64,000 nucleotides of DNA, taken from contig NMRA01000427.1 in the NCBI GenBank assembly GCA_002633005.1, positions 133,518 to 197,517 of the forward strand, in the 5' to 3' direction. The position numbers and the translations under genes are program-made. The notes beneath the pieces are model-generated. The model worked only from the letters and a program-made list of their open reading frames with translations. It was not told where the DNA came from and made no database searches. Of the stretch, positions 34,644-46,378 are shown in pieces. Numbering within the stretch: the stretch's first letter is position 1; the number at the start of each line of letters is the position of its first letter. Origin of the DNA: Phoronis australis (taxonomy: Eukaryota > Phoronida > Phoronidae).

Positions 34644-36625
34644 TCTGCTTCTAGATTTTTGTTTCAATGAGTTTTTGATCAGCTGATTAACGCTTTCGTC
34701 AGCACCGTAAATATATAGACAAGCATTTGATTTGGACCAAGGGTTGTTAACTGTGTGTAATATTCCAACGATTTCCCTTTATCGTTTTAATCTGTTGCTT
34801 TGTAAAAAAATATCTTCTCCATTTCGTTATTGCGACATGGAAATTGCGCAAAATGTATACACGTTATTGCGCAAGCCCAACGGAGTTGATCCCAGTTTCG
34901 TGTTTAGACATATACAGTTGACATGGAGCAAGATGGTCGGGTGCAACTTGCTCTAGCTCACTAACGTATGACAACAGTAATAATTCTGACTCACGAATCA
35001 TGAACAATCTTTATTTACTTACACCATATGGCATATATTTATTCACACAACGACCCCTTATACAAAAATAGAATGTGATATGTACATTCATGTATACGTA
35101 TATACACGGTACTGGCAATTTATGACAATCCAATATCTAACATATTACATATTGGGTTTTCTACAGACTAATTCTTAATTACATTCACACTTTGTGGTTG
35201 TATTAACTGCTCAAGACGTACTATGTTGTTAAGAGCAACTGTAATGTCAAAATACCGACAAAAGTCAGTATTCAAAACAGCAAAAGTGAGTTTTATTTTC
35301 AATAACGTCGGTCTCCAAACAATAACATTTATATATTTTCCTTAGCATTCCAAGGTACAGTCTCAGTTCCGCTATAGCTTAGGGTGTTTAATGTTGCATA
35401 TCTCCTCACCTTGGTTGTTTTGAAATGTTTATAAATACAACCTCATTAACAATATCCTCTCCAGAATATTACAGCATTTCAATAAAACAATATGACCCAT
35501 TCACTTTCACAGTAATATTCAAAATAAATTGCATTTCTTAACGTTGGCGCATAAATCTTTCATTACATATTCGTATCTTTTCAATCGTCATTTCAAAGCT
35601 GGCTAAATTTCAACAAATTCTCGTCATGTGTTGACCAATGCACATAGCAAACAATTAGTGGCACGGCGAAATGACGTCACACTAAACTTAAAAATCGATA
35701 AAACCATATTTTACTGTGACAAGGGTTCAACTAAAATGTCAAATAAATCTTCGGAAAAGTTCATGTGTTGTAAATTTGGAAACGTCTGACAGAGTTTTGC
35801 CGCAATCTGCTTAGTTTATTTTGAAAACAACTGTACTTCACCAGTCTTAACAGGTCAACATAAATCATTTGAGAAAGTCTTAAAAACTCAAAACTTCCCG
35901 AGTTATTGCCTCGTACTACAAGCAAAAAAGATGATCGCACTACTGTCACTTCATTCGCGAGAATATTGCCACTACGTACATGTAAATCAGTTCAAGGACC
36001 CATTTGGATTCATGAAAAGTTTCTTACAATAAGACTAAACTTTATAACTTTGTTGTAATAAGTTGAAAAGGGACTAACATTCAGAAAATGACCGTTTCAT
36101 GAACACTTAAGACCATTCGTGGTCTTTGGCGTGAGAGGGTTTTGGCATGGAGCATGCAAACTATGCTTTCGCCACCTACTTGTATTGCGAATCCACAAAA
36201 CTGAGCGATGCTGGGTGTGAAGTACGCTTTCAAACATAACTTTGGACTTAAAAGGTCGAAATTGGATTTTTTCTATAGCTACTTGGGTATAGTTAGGATC
36301 TCGTTTGCGTGAGAAGACCATGGTATGTGTTGAAATTTCTGTTTCACATGTGCAGGTAAGTCACACTGCATTGTCTCTACGAGTACGCCATTGTTTGCCG
36401 GTTCCACCATCAAAAGCAGGTGATCTTCAATTTGACATTGTTTAGGGACATGTGGAAAATGTCAACGAAATTGTTTTCCTCTACAATTTACGCTCGTTCT
36501 AAACATAAGTGTGGTCATTTAGATCAAAAATCCAATCTTCAAGCCTACTTCGTGGCAGAACGAAACGGGGCTGAAACCATTTCGTCTTATGTTAGTCCGA
36601 TTTCGATCTAAGTTAAGACAAAATA
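34644..36625. other. Non-coding stretch
   Basis: AT-rich; no exon or element recognised. Confidence 0.4.
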
Positions 36626-37200
36626 GGTTTCATGAAACAGGCGACTTAAGACTTGAGACAGAAATTTGGTTTTACGCAACCAATTCACAATCGCTGAATG
36701 AATATTGAGCCAACTAATTATGAGCGTTTCACATTCAAGAACGTGTCTGAGTAACTGCCGGTTATTTGTAGATTTTCAGGGACTTCGCATTTTTGTTAAG
36801 AGTCAGGTTCACTATGTCCAAATTTTGACATTCGTTCGATTTTTTTGGGAAAGTAGAAAACTATATATTTTTGGAAACGTCATGGAATGACGAATCAGAA
36901 GTTAATTGATTCTATTTTTTCGATGGTCATCTTGGCGGTCATCTTGGATTTTTAAAAATGGCGCCGGTAAAATGGATTTTGCCCAATATATCCGCCCTTG
37001 GGTCACTGAGAATGTTAGTTTTTATCGATAGACCTGTAGTTCTGAGGTCAATGAATTGGAAAATTAAATTGGCGGCCATCTTGGTGGCCATCTTGGTGGC
37101 CATCTTGAAATTTCACAAGTGGCGCACGTAAAATACATTTTGCTCAGTATTTCTGTTATTGGGTCACTTAGAATGTTAGTTTGAATGACTGCACCCACAT
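36626..37200 (+). repeat. Left terminal inverted repeat
   Basis: It pairs with 39195-39652. It contains two subrepeats centred on GGTCATCTTGG and GGCCATCTTGG, each followed about 100 bp later by GGGTCACT..AGAATGTTAG. Confidence 0.7.
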
Positions 37201-37439
37201 TTTGTGGGAAAGGAATTGTAAAAACACAATTTCTAAAATGATACATGTAATCTAAATGATTTTAAAAGCAGATACCAACCCCGAAGAATATTTAAAGGAA
37301 TTACATAAATGCAGATTAACCTATATGCATATTTACAGTGTATATCGATATTTTTTTCAAAAAGACATTTGAGACATATCTTTTGAAGATTTCGTTATTA
37401 TTTCCACTGTTTACTTTGGAATCCAGTTCTTCTCTACTC

Positions 37440-38935
37440 AATGGAAATGCATTTTGCCTTTGACAGTCGGATGGCAGATAAGCTTGGCAGTAACCAGGCT
37501 GAGGATTAATGACGAGAACAACTATTATAGCCTGCTGGGAAAATCGACCAGAAACATGCTATCAGCCACTATGAATTCACACTAACACCAAGAGCAATCT
37601 TTGCTGCCAGTGCAGCAGTGCTGTCATGCACAGACAAATCGAATCGAATCCACCTTCGGCAGAAACTTTCCGAAGCAGACGTCTTAGAACAGGACAGTCC
37701 TCAAGCTGCAATAGAGGTTTTAGACCCAGAAAACATGTAAACAACATCCAATGAGTGTGTTCATCCAAGCCACAAAACTGCACGCGTGGATAGTATGGAT
37801 GTGATTTTCTTAACTAAAGATTATGACGATATCATTCTGACTTTTGACACCCGCAAAGACACATCTTTGAAGCAAGCTACAAGAGAAAAAAGGAGGCAGA
37901 GAAGGCGTGAAGTACTGCACCAGATAAGAGATGAGACTTACATAAAAACATCTCAATGAGCTGTTTCCTCTACCATGACCAAGAAAGACCCAACTTACTG
38001 AATACCTGTCTTCAAGGACACTTGAATATAATAAAGACTCTACCAATATAGCCATTATTCCATCTTCAGGATGCACAAAGAGCAACCCACGTGATCTACT
38101 CTTAGGAGAAAACGATCACGAAAAAGCAGATGTATTGCAAATACACTGTACATCATGCAGTTTTGGCATCACATCAAGTGGTCCCTGATTCTCAGCTGAT
38201 GTTTTTTTTTCAACTGACATGGATTTACTCGTACTCGTCATTGCCTAGTGTGACAGGCTTCTCAGAAATATTTCAGTACCCATTGCATCTGGTATTGTGG
38301 ACGTGAATCCAGTATGGACAATATTAGGTGCTGTCCGGGCAAAGGCTCTTCCTGTTTTCCATGCTTTTACACTGGTCCATTCTGTAGGTTGAATATATAT
38401 TTGAAGGCAAAGACCGATGACATCAGTCCACACCAGACATTTTGTACTGCTTATGAAGTAACAGGTGAACCTCTTTTCAAATTAGCCCCTTTTCCATGTG
38501 CATACTCGCCACAGGGTATAGACACAAATAGCATTCCAGAGCTGAGATGGCACCTCTTCTGTAAACATATGGCTTACAGCGACAAACGTCCACCAACCAT
38601 TTGTGCTTTGAAACAGCATGTGCTGAGGTTGATTTTTCAAGCCAGAGTAAGGTGCCAGGTAGTCATTTCTCAACAGGACTTCCTTGACCCACTGCAGAAT
38701 GAATTTACAAGGACGGAGATGACCAGCTGAAACACTCACAACTGAGGAGCTTCCGGCTCGAGAGGCTATCATTGAGATGGTTAGATGCCAGTGCAAAAAC
38801 AATTCGTCTTCCCAAATATTCTTTTGCCGATCAATGGACCTATCTTACACAGATCTATGTCAGTATAGTGCAGAATGTCAGAATGGTAATGATGACGTGA
38901 TTCCTTGTGGAAGTGATGGGTATAGTAATGATCTA
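37440..38935 (+). pseudogene. Decayed gene of an invertebrate transposon-associated family
   Basis: Fragments in changing plus-strand frames keep a recognisable order. DTSLKQATREKRRQRRRE (about 37858-37911) is followed by ENDHEKADVLQ (about 38110-38140), then LPVFHAF (about 38348-38368). PELRWHLFCKHM and RPPTICALKQHVLRL come next (about 38537-38635), and last a cysteine-rich end RCQCKNNSS..DLCQYSAECQNG. I know this order (charged AxxREKR block, ADxxxxxH block, LPxFHAFTGCD block, LPPTxxALxQHxxRAxYQ block, Cys-rich tail) from uncharacterised proteins common in cnidarian and some other invertebrate genomes. Many stops and frameshifts make it non-functional. Its place between long inverted repeats suggests it once belonged to the element. 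Confidence 0.55.
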
Positions 38936-39194
38936 TAGACTGCATTCAAAGTTTTGAAAGACAATTGACACTACAAAAAGCATACTTTTGTGTTTTTCAA
39001 ACGTAAATAAGTTGTATAGGTACTGTTTAAGTTTTAAGTGTCTTGAAAGAAACAAGCTCCTAACGAAATATACAAGAAAGTAAGATAGTGATCACGTGTC
39101 AGATTACATTGATAATACAATTAGAAAATGTGGCTGCTAATAAATGGGGTTGTGGTTATCTTTCTCATTTAAAAGGTTGCATTTTCAGATTTCT

Positions 39195-39652
39195 TGACAA
39201 CAAAAATATGGGTGCAGCCATTAAAACATTCTGAGTGGCCCAAGAGCAAAGATACTGAGGAAAATGTATTTTACGGGCGACATTTTTAAAAATCCAAGAT
39301 GGCCTCCAAGAGGGCATCCAAAAAATAAAATTTCCTTAACCTCAGAAATACATGTGTAGCCATAAAAACCAACATTTTAAGTTATCCAAAAGCGGAGATA
39401 TTGGATAAAATCCATTTTGCCGAAGCCATTTTTGAAAAACCAAGATGGCCGCCAATATGGCCGCCTGATTTTTCATTCCATGAGGTCTCCAAAAATGTAT
39501 AGTCTCCCCTTTCCCCAAAAAACTCCAACAAAATTACACAACAAACCTGAATATAAAGTGCGATTTGAGTATTTTGAGTAATAATGGAGCGGAGCCTAAG
39601 ACCGACTTAAGTCTTGAGTCACTTTTTATGAAATACACCATGTCCGTGTTCC
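39195..39652 (-). repeat. Right terminal inverted repeat
   Basis: Reverse complement of the left terminal repeat at 36626-37200, with the two CCAAGATGGCC subrepeats in mirrored order. Confidence 0.7.
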
Positions 39653-40179
39653 CTAGACATACAATATACGCGAGAAATAGCTTTTGATGTCACGTGCTCA
39701 GTTACATGTAGTAATAGGGCAATACCTCGCAAAACTTACGTGACATTATGTTTTCTTGATTTTTGAGAGTCGATGTAACGCAACACTGTTTTTGATATCC
39801 CTTAGTAATTTGTGTAAAAAAGATTACCTACATTTAGTTACCGTATTCCTTAATAATAAATATGGGGACATTAGCCCATTTTACAATATAATTTTGTAAT
39901 GTATGAGAAATAAACCGTGGGCAACTCTTAACCACGTGACTCAAAAGCTGCGTGTAACCAGTCTACATGACAGAAAATATGAAGGACAAACAGTTGCAGT
40001 GTCACGAACCAGAACATTTGATAGTTACAAAGAGTTGACCGCCGTAACTGGTTTTTACACTAAACAACAAAGTTTAAGAACCACTTCACGCGATCTGGCG
40101 TTTATAAAATTCAAATATAGGACAAAAGTCTCAGCAACACTGCTCACAAGTATCCAGGACTGTTGTACGTTGGCGGCAT
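39653..40179. other. Non-coding; may include 3' UTR of the minus-strand gene
   Basis: No minus-strand AATAAA close to the stop at 40180 was found. Confidence 0.35.
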
Positions 40180-43100
40180 TTACCCAGACACTGGCGTTGT
40201 TGGGGTGTTTTTTGAGTATGGCGATGTTTCGGGCTGTCCGGGCGCTGACGTCATCGGCAAGGTCATCACAGTGACCTCACCCTGCACCTGTTGTGGACTT
40301 CCTGCATTGCTCGCCTGCTGAGTCTTGAGATATCGACGGCACAAATACACGACCAAGGATATTAGGATAACGCCACCGGCAACTGCCAACCAGACCCCTG
40401 AAGATTGAACGTAACACAATTATGTGTAAAAATGCATATATAAGTGAGCGTTTCGCAGATGAAAGATTGCCGCGACAAAGCTCGTAGGCCTACTTTGTTT
40501 CTGTGATATGATGATGTTTCACAAAGGGGTGCATGATCTTGCATTCCTCGCGATAAACTTTCTCTTCGAAACTTACTCTTCGAAACACAGCCATGGTAAC
40601 AGAAAACAGATGTCTAATGGAAGCATGAAATTCATAATCTGGTGCTAATTGAACAGTAAATGTAGTTCGGATAGGGAAAACTGCATGCATTCGATCACAC
40701 GCTGGCGACTTTAAACCCAAAATTCTTCCCATACAATTAGAGTTCCAGGTTATTGTTGCTCAGAAGCCAGCAGTAGGGTATATTTTAAGTGGTCAGGTGT
40801 AAAGTGAAGCGGATTGAGATATTCAATCTACATTTGTGTAAAATCTCATCGGTTGATGTACATGAATGATTCGTCTGATGGTGAGGTGAGACTGTTCAGG
40901 GATGTTGACGCCATTAGCATTTCTGATGTTAATTTGGGGTCATCTAATGATCTAGTGCTGACTGTCTCAAACAAGCCTGTGGAGTATGACTGTTGCGGGT
41001 ATTGCGTTGGTCTGGCATGAAATCCCAAATGCCTTCCAGTGAAAGGTCAAGTGAACAAGATTTTATATGTCTGTTAATCAGAAGTTTCGATTATGTAGGT
41101 CAGAACTTCCGGTATTTCGCGACGTTTACCTGCGGTGTAGTGAGAGTTATTTGATTGGAACCTTCAGTTAGGAATTGGAACTAAGCTATATAACAACGTT
41201 GCCGTTGCTCTACAGTGGCGGATCTAGGATATCACAAGGGGGGGGCAACATTTTGTCCGGCTCTAAGCATTTGCGCAAACTGAACCACGATTGTAGATGC
41301 GCATCACACCGAATGGGGGGAGGTCGGGAGGGGGGCAAACCCCTCTCCCGCCCAGGAAATTTTTCTGTTTTTGCCTTTAAAAATCAAGCATTTTCCTTGA
41401 TTCCTGAAGAATTATTCAAGAAAAAAATACGAGAACGTGTCAAACAGGAAAACTGAACGTACCAAAGACTTGAACTCACGACCTAGCGGTTAGAGAGCGC
41501 GTGCGTTACCACTACACCACCACGAATTAACAATAAGCTCATATTAAAAGACCTACTTGTTTATGGTCCACAGCGTTTGCGCGCGAAACCTACTTCTTTT
41601 CGTAATGCTTATTACACGTTTTATATTTTGTGCGATGAATTCTTAACAAATTTGTCGTATTTAAAATAGTCTTCAAATGCCCAAAAGACCAAATCCGTTT
41701 TTCGTGTTGGCAATAATGACGGGATTGCTTTGGAAATCGTCTTAAGTTAAGGTTTGACAAAGGGAGCATTGCGAGTTTCTGAGTGATTCACTAAGGCTTC
41801 GATTAAAATTCACATCTTACCAGCAGCTTCTGTTTTTTCATCGTCACTCAGGTTCCATTCTCTTTAAAAAATGAAGTAAATTTTCTTCATTGCACAGTGG
41901 AGCAGACGACGAAAACGGAGTCGTAGTGCGCAGCGCCACTGCCGGTCGCCTGGGATATCGCGGGAGAGCCTATACTTAGCCATAGNNNNNNNNNNNNNTG
42001 GAGCCCCCCCCCCCCCCCCCAAACACTAAAACTGCACACATTTAAATCTTCTTTTCATCCGTATAATTTTAATAACCGGGGTTAATTAATAAACTCACCA
42101 TTTCCCTACGCTCTTACTGTTTTATTTTTTTGTGGCAGCCAAGGGGGGGCGGGCCCCCTGCCCCCCCCCCGTAAATCCGCCTATGCTCTAATATTTCTAT
42201 TAAAAACAATTTGAGAACAGTTTTCAATTGATAAGTGATTTAAACCGAAAGTTAGGTTCTTCGGCGGAACCTAGGTATGACGTCACTTCAAGTTTTGTAG
42301 ACTATACTTTGGTGCTTACTGATTCAAGTCATTGGATTTCAGAGGTTCGGTTAGATCAGATGTTGGTTTTGGTGAACTTATTGTAGAAATAGCTCCCTCA
42401 TGAAGCAGTGAAGCTAAAGAACACGGCGACAGAAATTAAGGTTATATGGGACTTTGCAGACAGGATTCTATTAAGACATATATACATAAGGGCTAACTTG
42501 GTAAAGGTATATATTGCCTGACAGTAGAAAACCAGTAGAACAAGCATATGTCGTTACTTAGGTCACGTTGCCATGTCTTTTGGGGATTTTTTAGAAAAAT
42601 GGGGGAATATCCACCGGAGAACAAAACAACACAGTCAGTATAAAGTTATCAGTTGTCGTTCAAAATAAATGTTCAAGATGAGAACTCAATGCCATTTCAT
42701 TTTTTATTTGCGCAACGTTTGATTTTTTGTTGATAGGCATAATTTCCTGTTTTTTGAAAGCTCCTAGTACAAAAGTGAAAAAACGATTCCTAACAGCGTT
42801 TTGGAGAACAGCGCAAAAACCACAGTAAAAAATCAGTATGAATCCGGTCACTGATTCCTGAGTTATGATGTTCCAAATTTTCGTCAAATGTGAACATTTT
42901 CAAGGGTCCTGCATAACCTTAAGTCATGTTTACATCACTTTGGGTACCACTTTTGCTGGACAGAGAGCAGGTTGTTCGCAGTGCCACAGCAGTAGTAGCG
43001 TTGCTTTTTCCCTGCCTTGTTATTACCTTGCAGAAATTGTAATTACTCAAGAAGCAATAAACCCTAAACGTGGCTACTGGTGTACTTACACCACTTTGAA

Positions 43101-43649
43101 TACCATTTTACGCCTGTCGACAAACAGCACAAGTGCCTATCGTAGTCACAGCAATAGTAACCACCTGAAAGAGAGAGAAGTGATATCCTTTGAGCACTTG
43201 TCTGTGTTATGCTCTTGGTTGGCAGTCTTGACAATTCAGTACTTATGTTGCTACACACGTATACATGTAAAGGATAAATATCGAATTCTGTTATGTTTAG
43301 GAACACTGCAAAAATGTTAAGTTGAACGATTGCTGAATTTCTTGATATGAATTAAGCTTTTAAGTCATAAGTTCAATTAATAAGCACAAACAAACAATAT
43401 AATAAGTTTAAAGTTTTGTTGTGTTCTTTATTCATTGGCGTTAGGCAATCAAGGCATCTGTACAGGTGTGATGTGATAATGATCGAGTTCTCACTTTGAC
43501 AATATCTTCTATTAAAACCATCATCAATTCCGCAATACGTCATATCTTCAAATCTGCAATAAAAATAATGGTTCGTCATTCACATTTCTAACAATCTCAT
43601 TTCATGAAACACTCACTTACTTCCTCGGTATCTGAAGCCTGTAAATCAT
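40180..43649 (-). CDS. Cysteine-rich single-pass membrane protein, WBP1/VOPP1/Shisa-like (5' end unresolved)
   Basis: Three minus-strand exons join in phase. 43553-43495 reads MTYCGIDDGFNRRYCQ. 43164-43090 reads GYYCCDYDRHLCC, then KWYSKW. 40397-40180 reads WVWLAVAGGVILISLVVYLC, then RRYLK and a Gln/Pro/Ser/Thr-rich tail ending at TAA. All have consensus AG acceptors and GTGAGA or GTAAGT donors where needed (phases 2-1, 1-1, 1-stop). The paired CC motifs, the aromatic KWW-W edge and a single transmembrane helix followed by RR recall WBP1/VOPP1, CYYR1 and Shisa-type adaptors, which act at endosomal or Golgi membranes. The tail has no clear PPxY motif. The 5' end is open: an 18-bp micro-exon (43638-43621) with consensus sites fits the phase, or a start at 43649 gives no signal peptide. 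The true first exon may lie upstream of the Penelope-like element. Confidence 0.62.
41213..41365 (+). repeat. GC-rich repeat, copy related to 29809-29945
   Basis: It begins CAGTGGCGGATCTAGGATA and shares ordered words with the earlier copy. It lies in the intron of the minus-strand membrane-protein gene. Confidence 0.6.
41459..41530 (-). repeat. tRNA-like SINE head
   Basis: On the minus strand TGGTGTAGTGG fits the A-box consensus exactly and GAGTTCAAGTC approximates a B box at tRNA spacing. No proper acceptor stem forms, so it is a tRNA-derived SINE or decayed tRNA rather than a functional gene. Confidence 0.5.
41986..41998. other. Assembly gap (13 N)
   Basis: A run of undetermined bases followed closely by a poly-C tract, probably a sequencing or assembly break. 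Confidence 0.98.
41999..42186 (-). repeat. Poly-C tracts and end of a GC-rich repeat
   Basis: Poly-C at about 42004-42020 and again near 42154-42171, ending CCCGTAAATCCGCCTATG. This recalls the ends of the GC-rich family (GGCGGATTTA reversed) and CCTAAATCCGCCTATG at about 48311. Confidence 0.45.
42936..43004 (-). pseudogene. Decayed duplicate of the CC-motif exon
   Basis: On the minus strand this reads RYYCCGTANNLLSVQQKWYPK then TGA, against GYYCCDYDRHLCC..KWYSKW in the intact exon at 43090-43164. The nucleotide match covers TACTACTGCTGTG, the AAAGTGG core and a mutated donor (TGATGTAAAC in place of TGGTGTAAGT). The second CC pair is lost and the conserved Trp codon is now TGA. It looks like an exon duplicated in tandem and then inactivated, and is probably skipped. 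Confidence 0.6.
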
Positions 43650-43970
43650 GTCGACTCATGGTGAGGACCAATTTGGACCGGTTTTACAACAGAAAATAGC
43701 GAATAGTAAATTAAATGTATTTGACAAAAGGCAAGGATGTGCCTTTCACAAAACTAACAAGTTGTTTCCAAAATAAAATTGCAGACTTCCCCAAAATGCG
43801 AAAAATATATATTTCGTGGTAGAATTATCCGGCAGCTTAATCGAAATTTTGTCGCAATGTAAGTTTGTCCAATTTTAACCAGAGTTTGTTTTCATTAGAG
43901 CTGCATAAGATTAGCCATCTATAGTACTGACATTAGTCATGCGCATATCAGATCTGAAATAGCGAATCAC

Positions 43971-44894
43971 GTGAAAACAAACTTAACAAAATACGGTATT
44001 TTAATGCATGAAGACAACCAAGAACATCTAAGCAACATGGCGCTAACCGTTAGCAATATCAAATCCTGGCCACTCAAGCTGAAATATTCGCAACTTGTGC
44101 TTTCTTTCATAGTCATCTATATCAGTATCACCGTTGGTGACAGGATACGCTGGATTAAATATACATGTACCTTAAACAATAACAACACCAATAATAAGCC
44201 CGTGACACTTCTGCACCGCAACAACCATTTCAACCTGTTGGATAGCAAACACTTTTCAAAATTTGATCTCGTTGAAACAATAGAAGACACGTGTTCTACA
44301 CCTCATTCAAAAGATCAAGCAATCACGGCAAATATTAAAGATAAAATTGTCTTTAAGACAAACAGTTGGATTAGAGTAACTGGAAAATCAAAGAGAATAA
44401 ACAAATCTGCAACAAAATATACATCGTTTACATCTGATTAAGTAATTTACAGCATCAACAGACTCGAACCTCTACAGGAATCCCAAAGTGAAGACAACCT
44501 GGCTAAAAACAAAGCACCCAAGAACGACCACATTAATATGAATAAAGTACAACCCCACAAGACCAAAGGAAAGAACAAAAGCTCTAAGACTTCTACAACG
44601 ACTTCGTCTCGTACCACCACGAGAATAGTTAAATGTAACAGAAGGTTCCGTAGAAAAACCACTTCGAAAAAAATAAGCTATGAGACTAACAATGTAGGTA
44701 ACTTATCTAACCATAACTTAACTGACAGTGAGATTAGCCTACTTCCTAAAGGACTTAATTTCTGTCCTACCAAAACCAATATTCACAAAGATGAATTTCT
44801 CATTGATATTTATACTTTTGCTAGACGTCTCAGGTTAGCAGAATATTTTGACTATCCCACCGAAGACGAAAATGAGAACCCCCTCAGAAATTAA
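43971..44894 (+). pseudogene. N-terminal part of Penelope-like polyprotein
   Basis: A single frame runs from ATG at 43971 to TAA at 44892-44894, broken only by TAA at 44439-44441. Its first part has an unexpected hydrophobic segment (LVLSFIVIYISITV, about residues 41-54), then Asn/Lys-rich sequence. The second part is Lys/Ser/Thr-rich and ends with NLTDSEISLLPKGLNFCPT and a segment ending near YFDYPTEDENENPL, both typical of the region ahead of the RT in Penelope-like elements. No enzymatic function is assigned to this part in the family. Whether the hydrophobic start belongs to the element or to a host exon is unclear. Confidence 0.65.
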
Positions 44895-45289
44895 TCCTTT
44901 TAAGAGAAAAAGCAAATGAAATCCACCTAAAAGTCAAAACCATGCCCTCGAAAGTTACATTGAAGCTATTGCTAATGATATCATGAATTACAAAAAAACA
45001 TAACTACAAATATAATATCACTAAGTCCGAAAAAGATGCCTTCACTAATCTCGCTAAAAACAAAGAATCATAATTAAACCAGCTGATAAATGATCATCTG
45101 TTGTTATACTAGATCAGCAGAAATATATCGACGAGGCTCTCCGGCGACTTAATGACACTATATACATACACTGTATGTACTACTAACTTTTAGATAATAA
45201 CCCCAACACAAAGCATATCAGTATTATAACTAAAACTATTTTGAATGCTTTCCACTCTGTAACATTGACAAAGACACCAAAAACTACCT

Positions 45290-45985
45290 AATTCCTAACA
45301 ATGCTCAACTCAGTCGCTTTTATCTCCTTCCTAAAATCCACAAAGAAGGTAATCCTGGACTCCCGATTATAGCCAGCAACAACTGCCCTACTGAAAAAAT
45401 TCTCAGTTTGCCAAGCACCATCTTCAATAATTTGTCCCCACCCTTTCTTCATATATTAAAGATACTAATCGTTTTCCTAATATAATTAAAAACATCACCG
45501 ATTTACCCAAAAATGTTCTACTAGTTACTACTAATGTTAAAAGCTTATACACAAATATTCCTCAACATGAAGGCATAGAAGCCTGCATCAAATTTCTTAG
45601 TCAACGTAATATTCTTAATGTACCCACGTCTTTCATTCGCTCTCTTTTTGAACATGTAGTTTCCATGAATCACTTCACCTTCAACAATAAACATTATCTC
45701 CAAATATTAGGTACAGCTATGGGCACTAGAGTTGCCCCTACTTTTGAAAACCTTTTTATGGGAAATCTTGAAAATAACATCATCAAATCTTGCTCTGAAA
45801 AACCTTTTCTCCGGCTGAGGTACATTGACGACATTTTTATGATTTGGACCCATGTCCCACAAAAAGTACATGTATTCTTAGAAAATATTAACAAATTTCA
45901 CCCAAAGATAAAGTTCACCCTCGAAATGTCTCGAAATAAAATTTTATTTTTAGATGTCAATGTCATCCTTAGTAATGATAACTAG
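45290..45985 (+). pseudogene. Penelope-like reverse transcriptase domain
   Basis: This is the polymerase core that copies element RNA at the target site. Visible blocks are FYLLPKIHKEGNPG (fingers) and, after a frame change, a stretch open from about 45488: LVTTNVKSLYTNIP (motif A), GTAMGTRVAPTFENLFMG (motif B-like, about 45710-45763), RYIDDIF (motif C, about 45818-45838) and KIKFTLEMS..ILFLDVNV. Motif A normally reads TTDVKSLYTNIP; here the catalytic Asp codon is AAT (Asn), which alone should abolish polymerisation. Further stops follow after 45985. The order and spacing match the family, so identity is firm and function is not expected. Confidence 0.85.
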
Positions 45986-46378
45986 AAACGGACTTATTCT
46001 ATAAAGAAACTGACAAACACCAATATCTGTCATATCACTCGTGTCATCCCTTTCACTGTAAGAATAGCCTTCTTGCACTTAGAATTCGTCGCATTTGTTC
46101 AGAAGAATATGCCTTAAGTTTGATAACCGTCTAAAAGAACTCAAACATTACTTACTTCAACGCCATTTCCTCTTACATCTTATACACAAACAGTTTCATT
46201 GACAAAGTCCTCTCAATCACAAGAAATGAATCTTTAAGAACAAAAGCGAAAGATAATGCTATTAATAGAATACCTTCCATAACTATGTTCAATCCTTGTT
46301 TAAACAGAATTAGCCACGTCTTCTGGAAGCATCTTTCCACTTTGCATATTTCCCCTCGAATGAAAAACCTATAATTTC

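Larger units (their letters stand above)
36626..39652 (+). mobile_element. DNA transposon with about 500-bp terminal inverted repeats
   Basis: The sequence from about 36626 to 37200 recurs in inverted orientation at about 39195-39652. Shared landmarks in the same order are a TTTCATGAAA-like tip, a GACTTAAGACTTGAG-like word, TTTTTTGGGAAAG, CATGGAATGA and GGCCATCTTGG, the last lying in two internal subrepeats that each carry GTAAAATGGATTTT or GTAAAATACATTTT. The interior holds a heavily decayed plus-strand gene. No target duplication could be set because the outermost bases have diverged. Superfamily not assigned. Confidence 0.72.

Noticed and set aside
43621-43649. MIYRLQIPR as certain N-terminus of the WBP1/Shisa-like protein
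   Set aside because: It would give a cysteine-rich ectodomain without a signal peptide; the 18-bp micro-exon reading fits equally well, so the start is left open.
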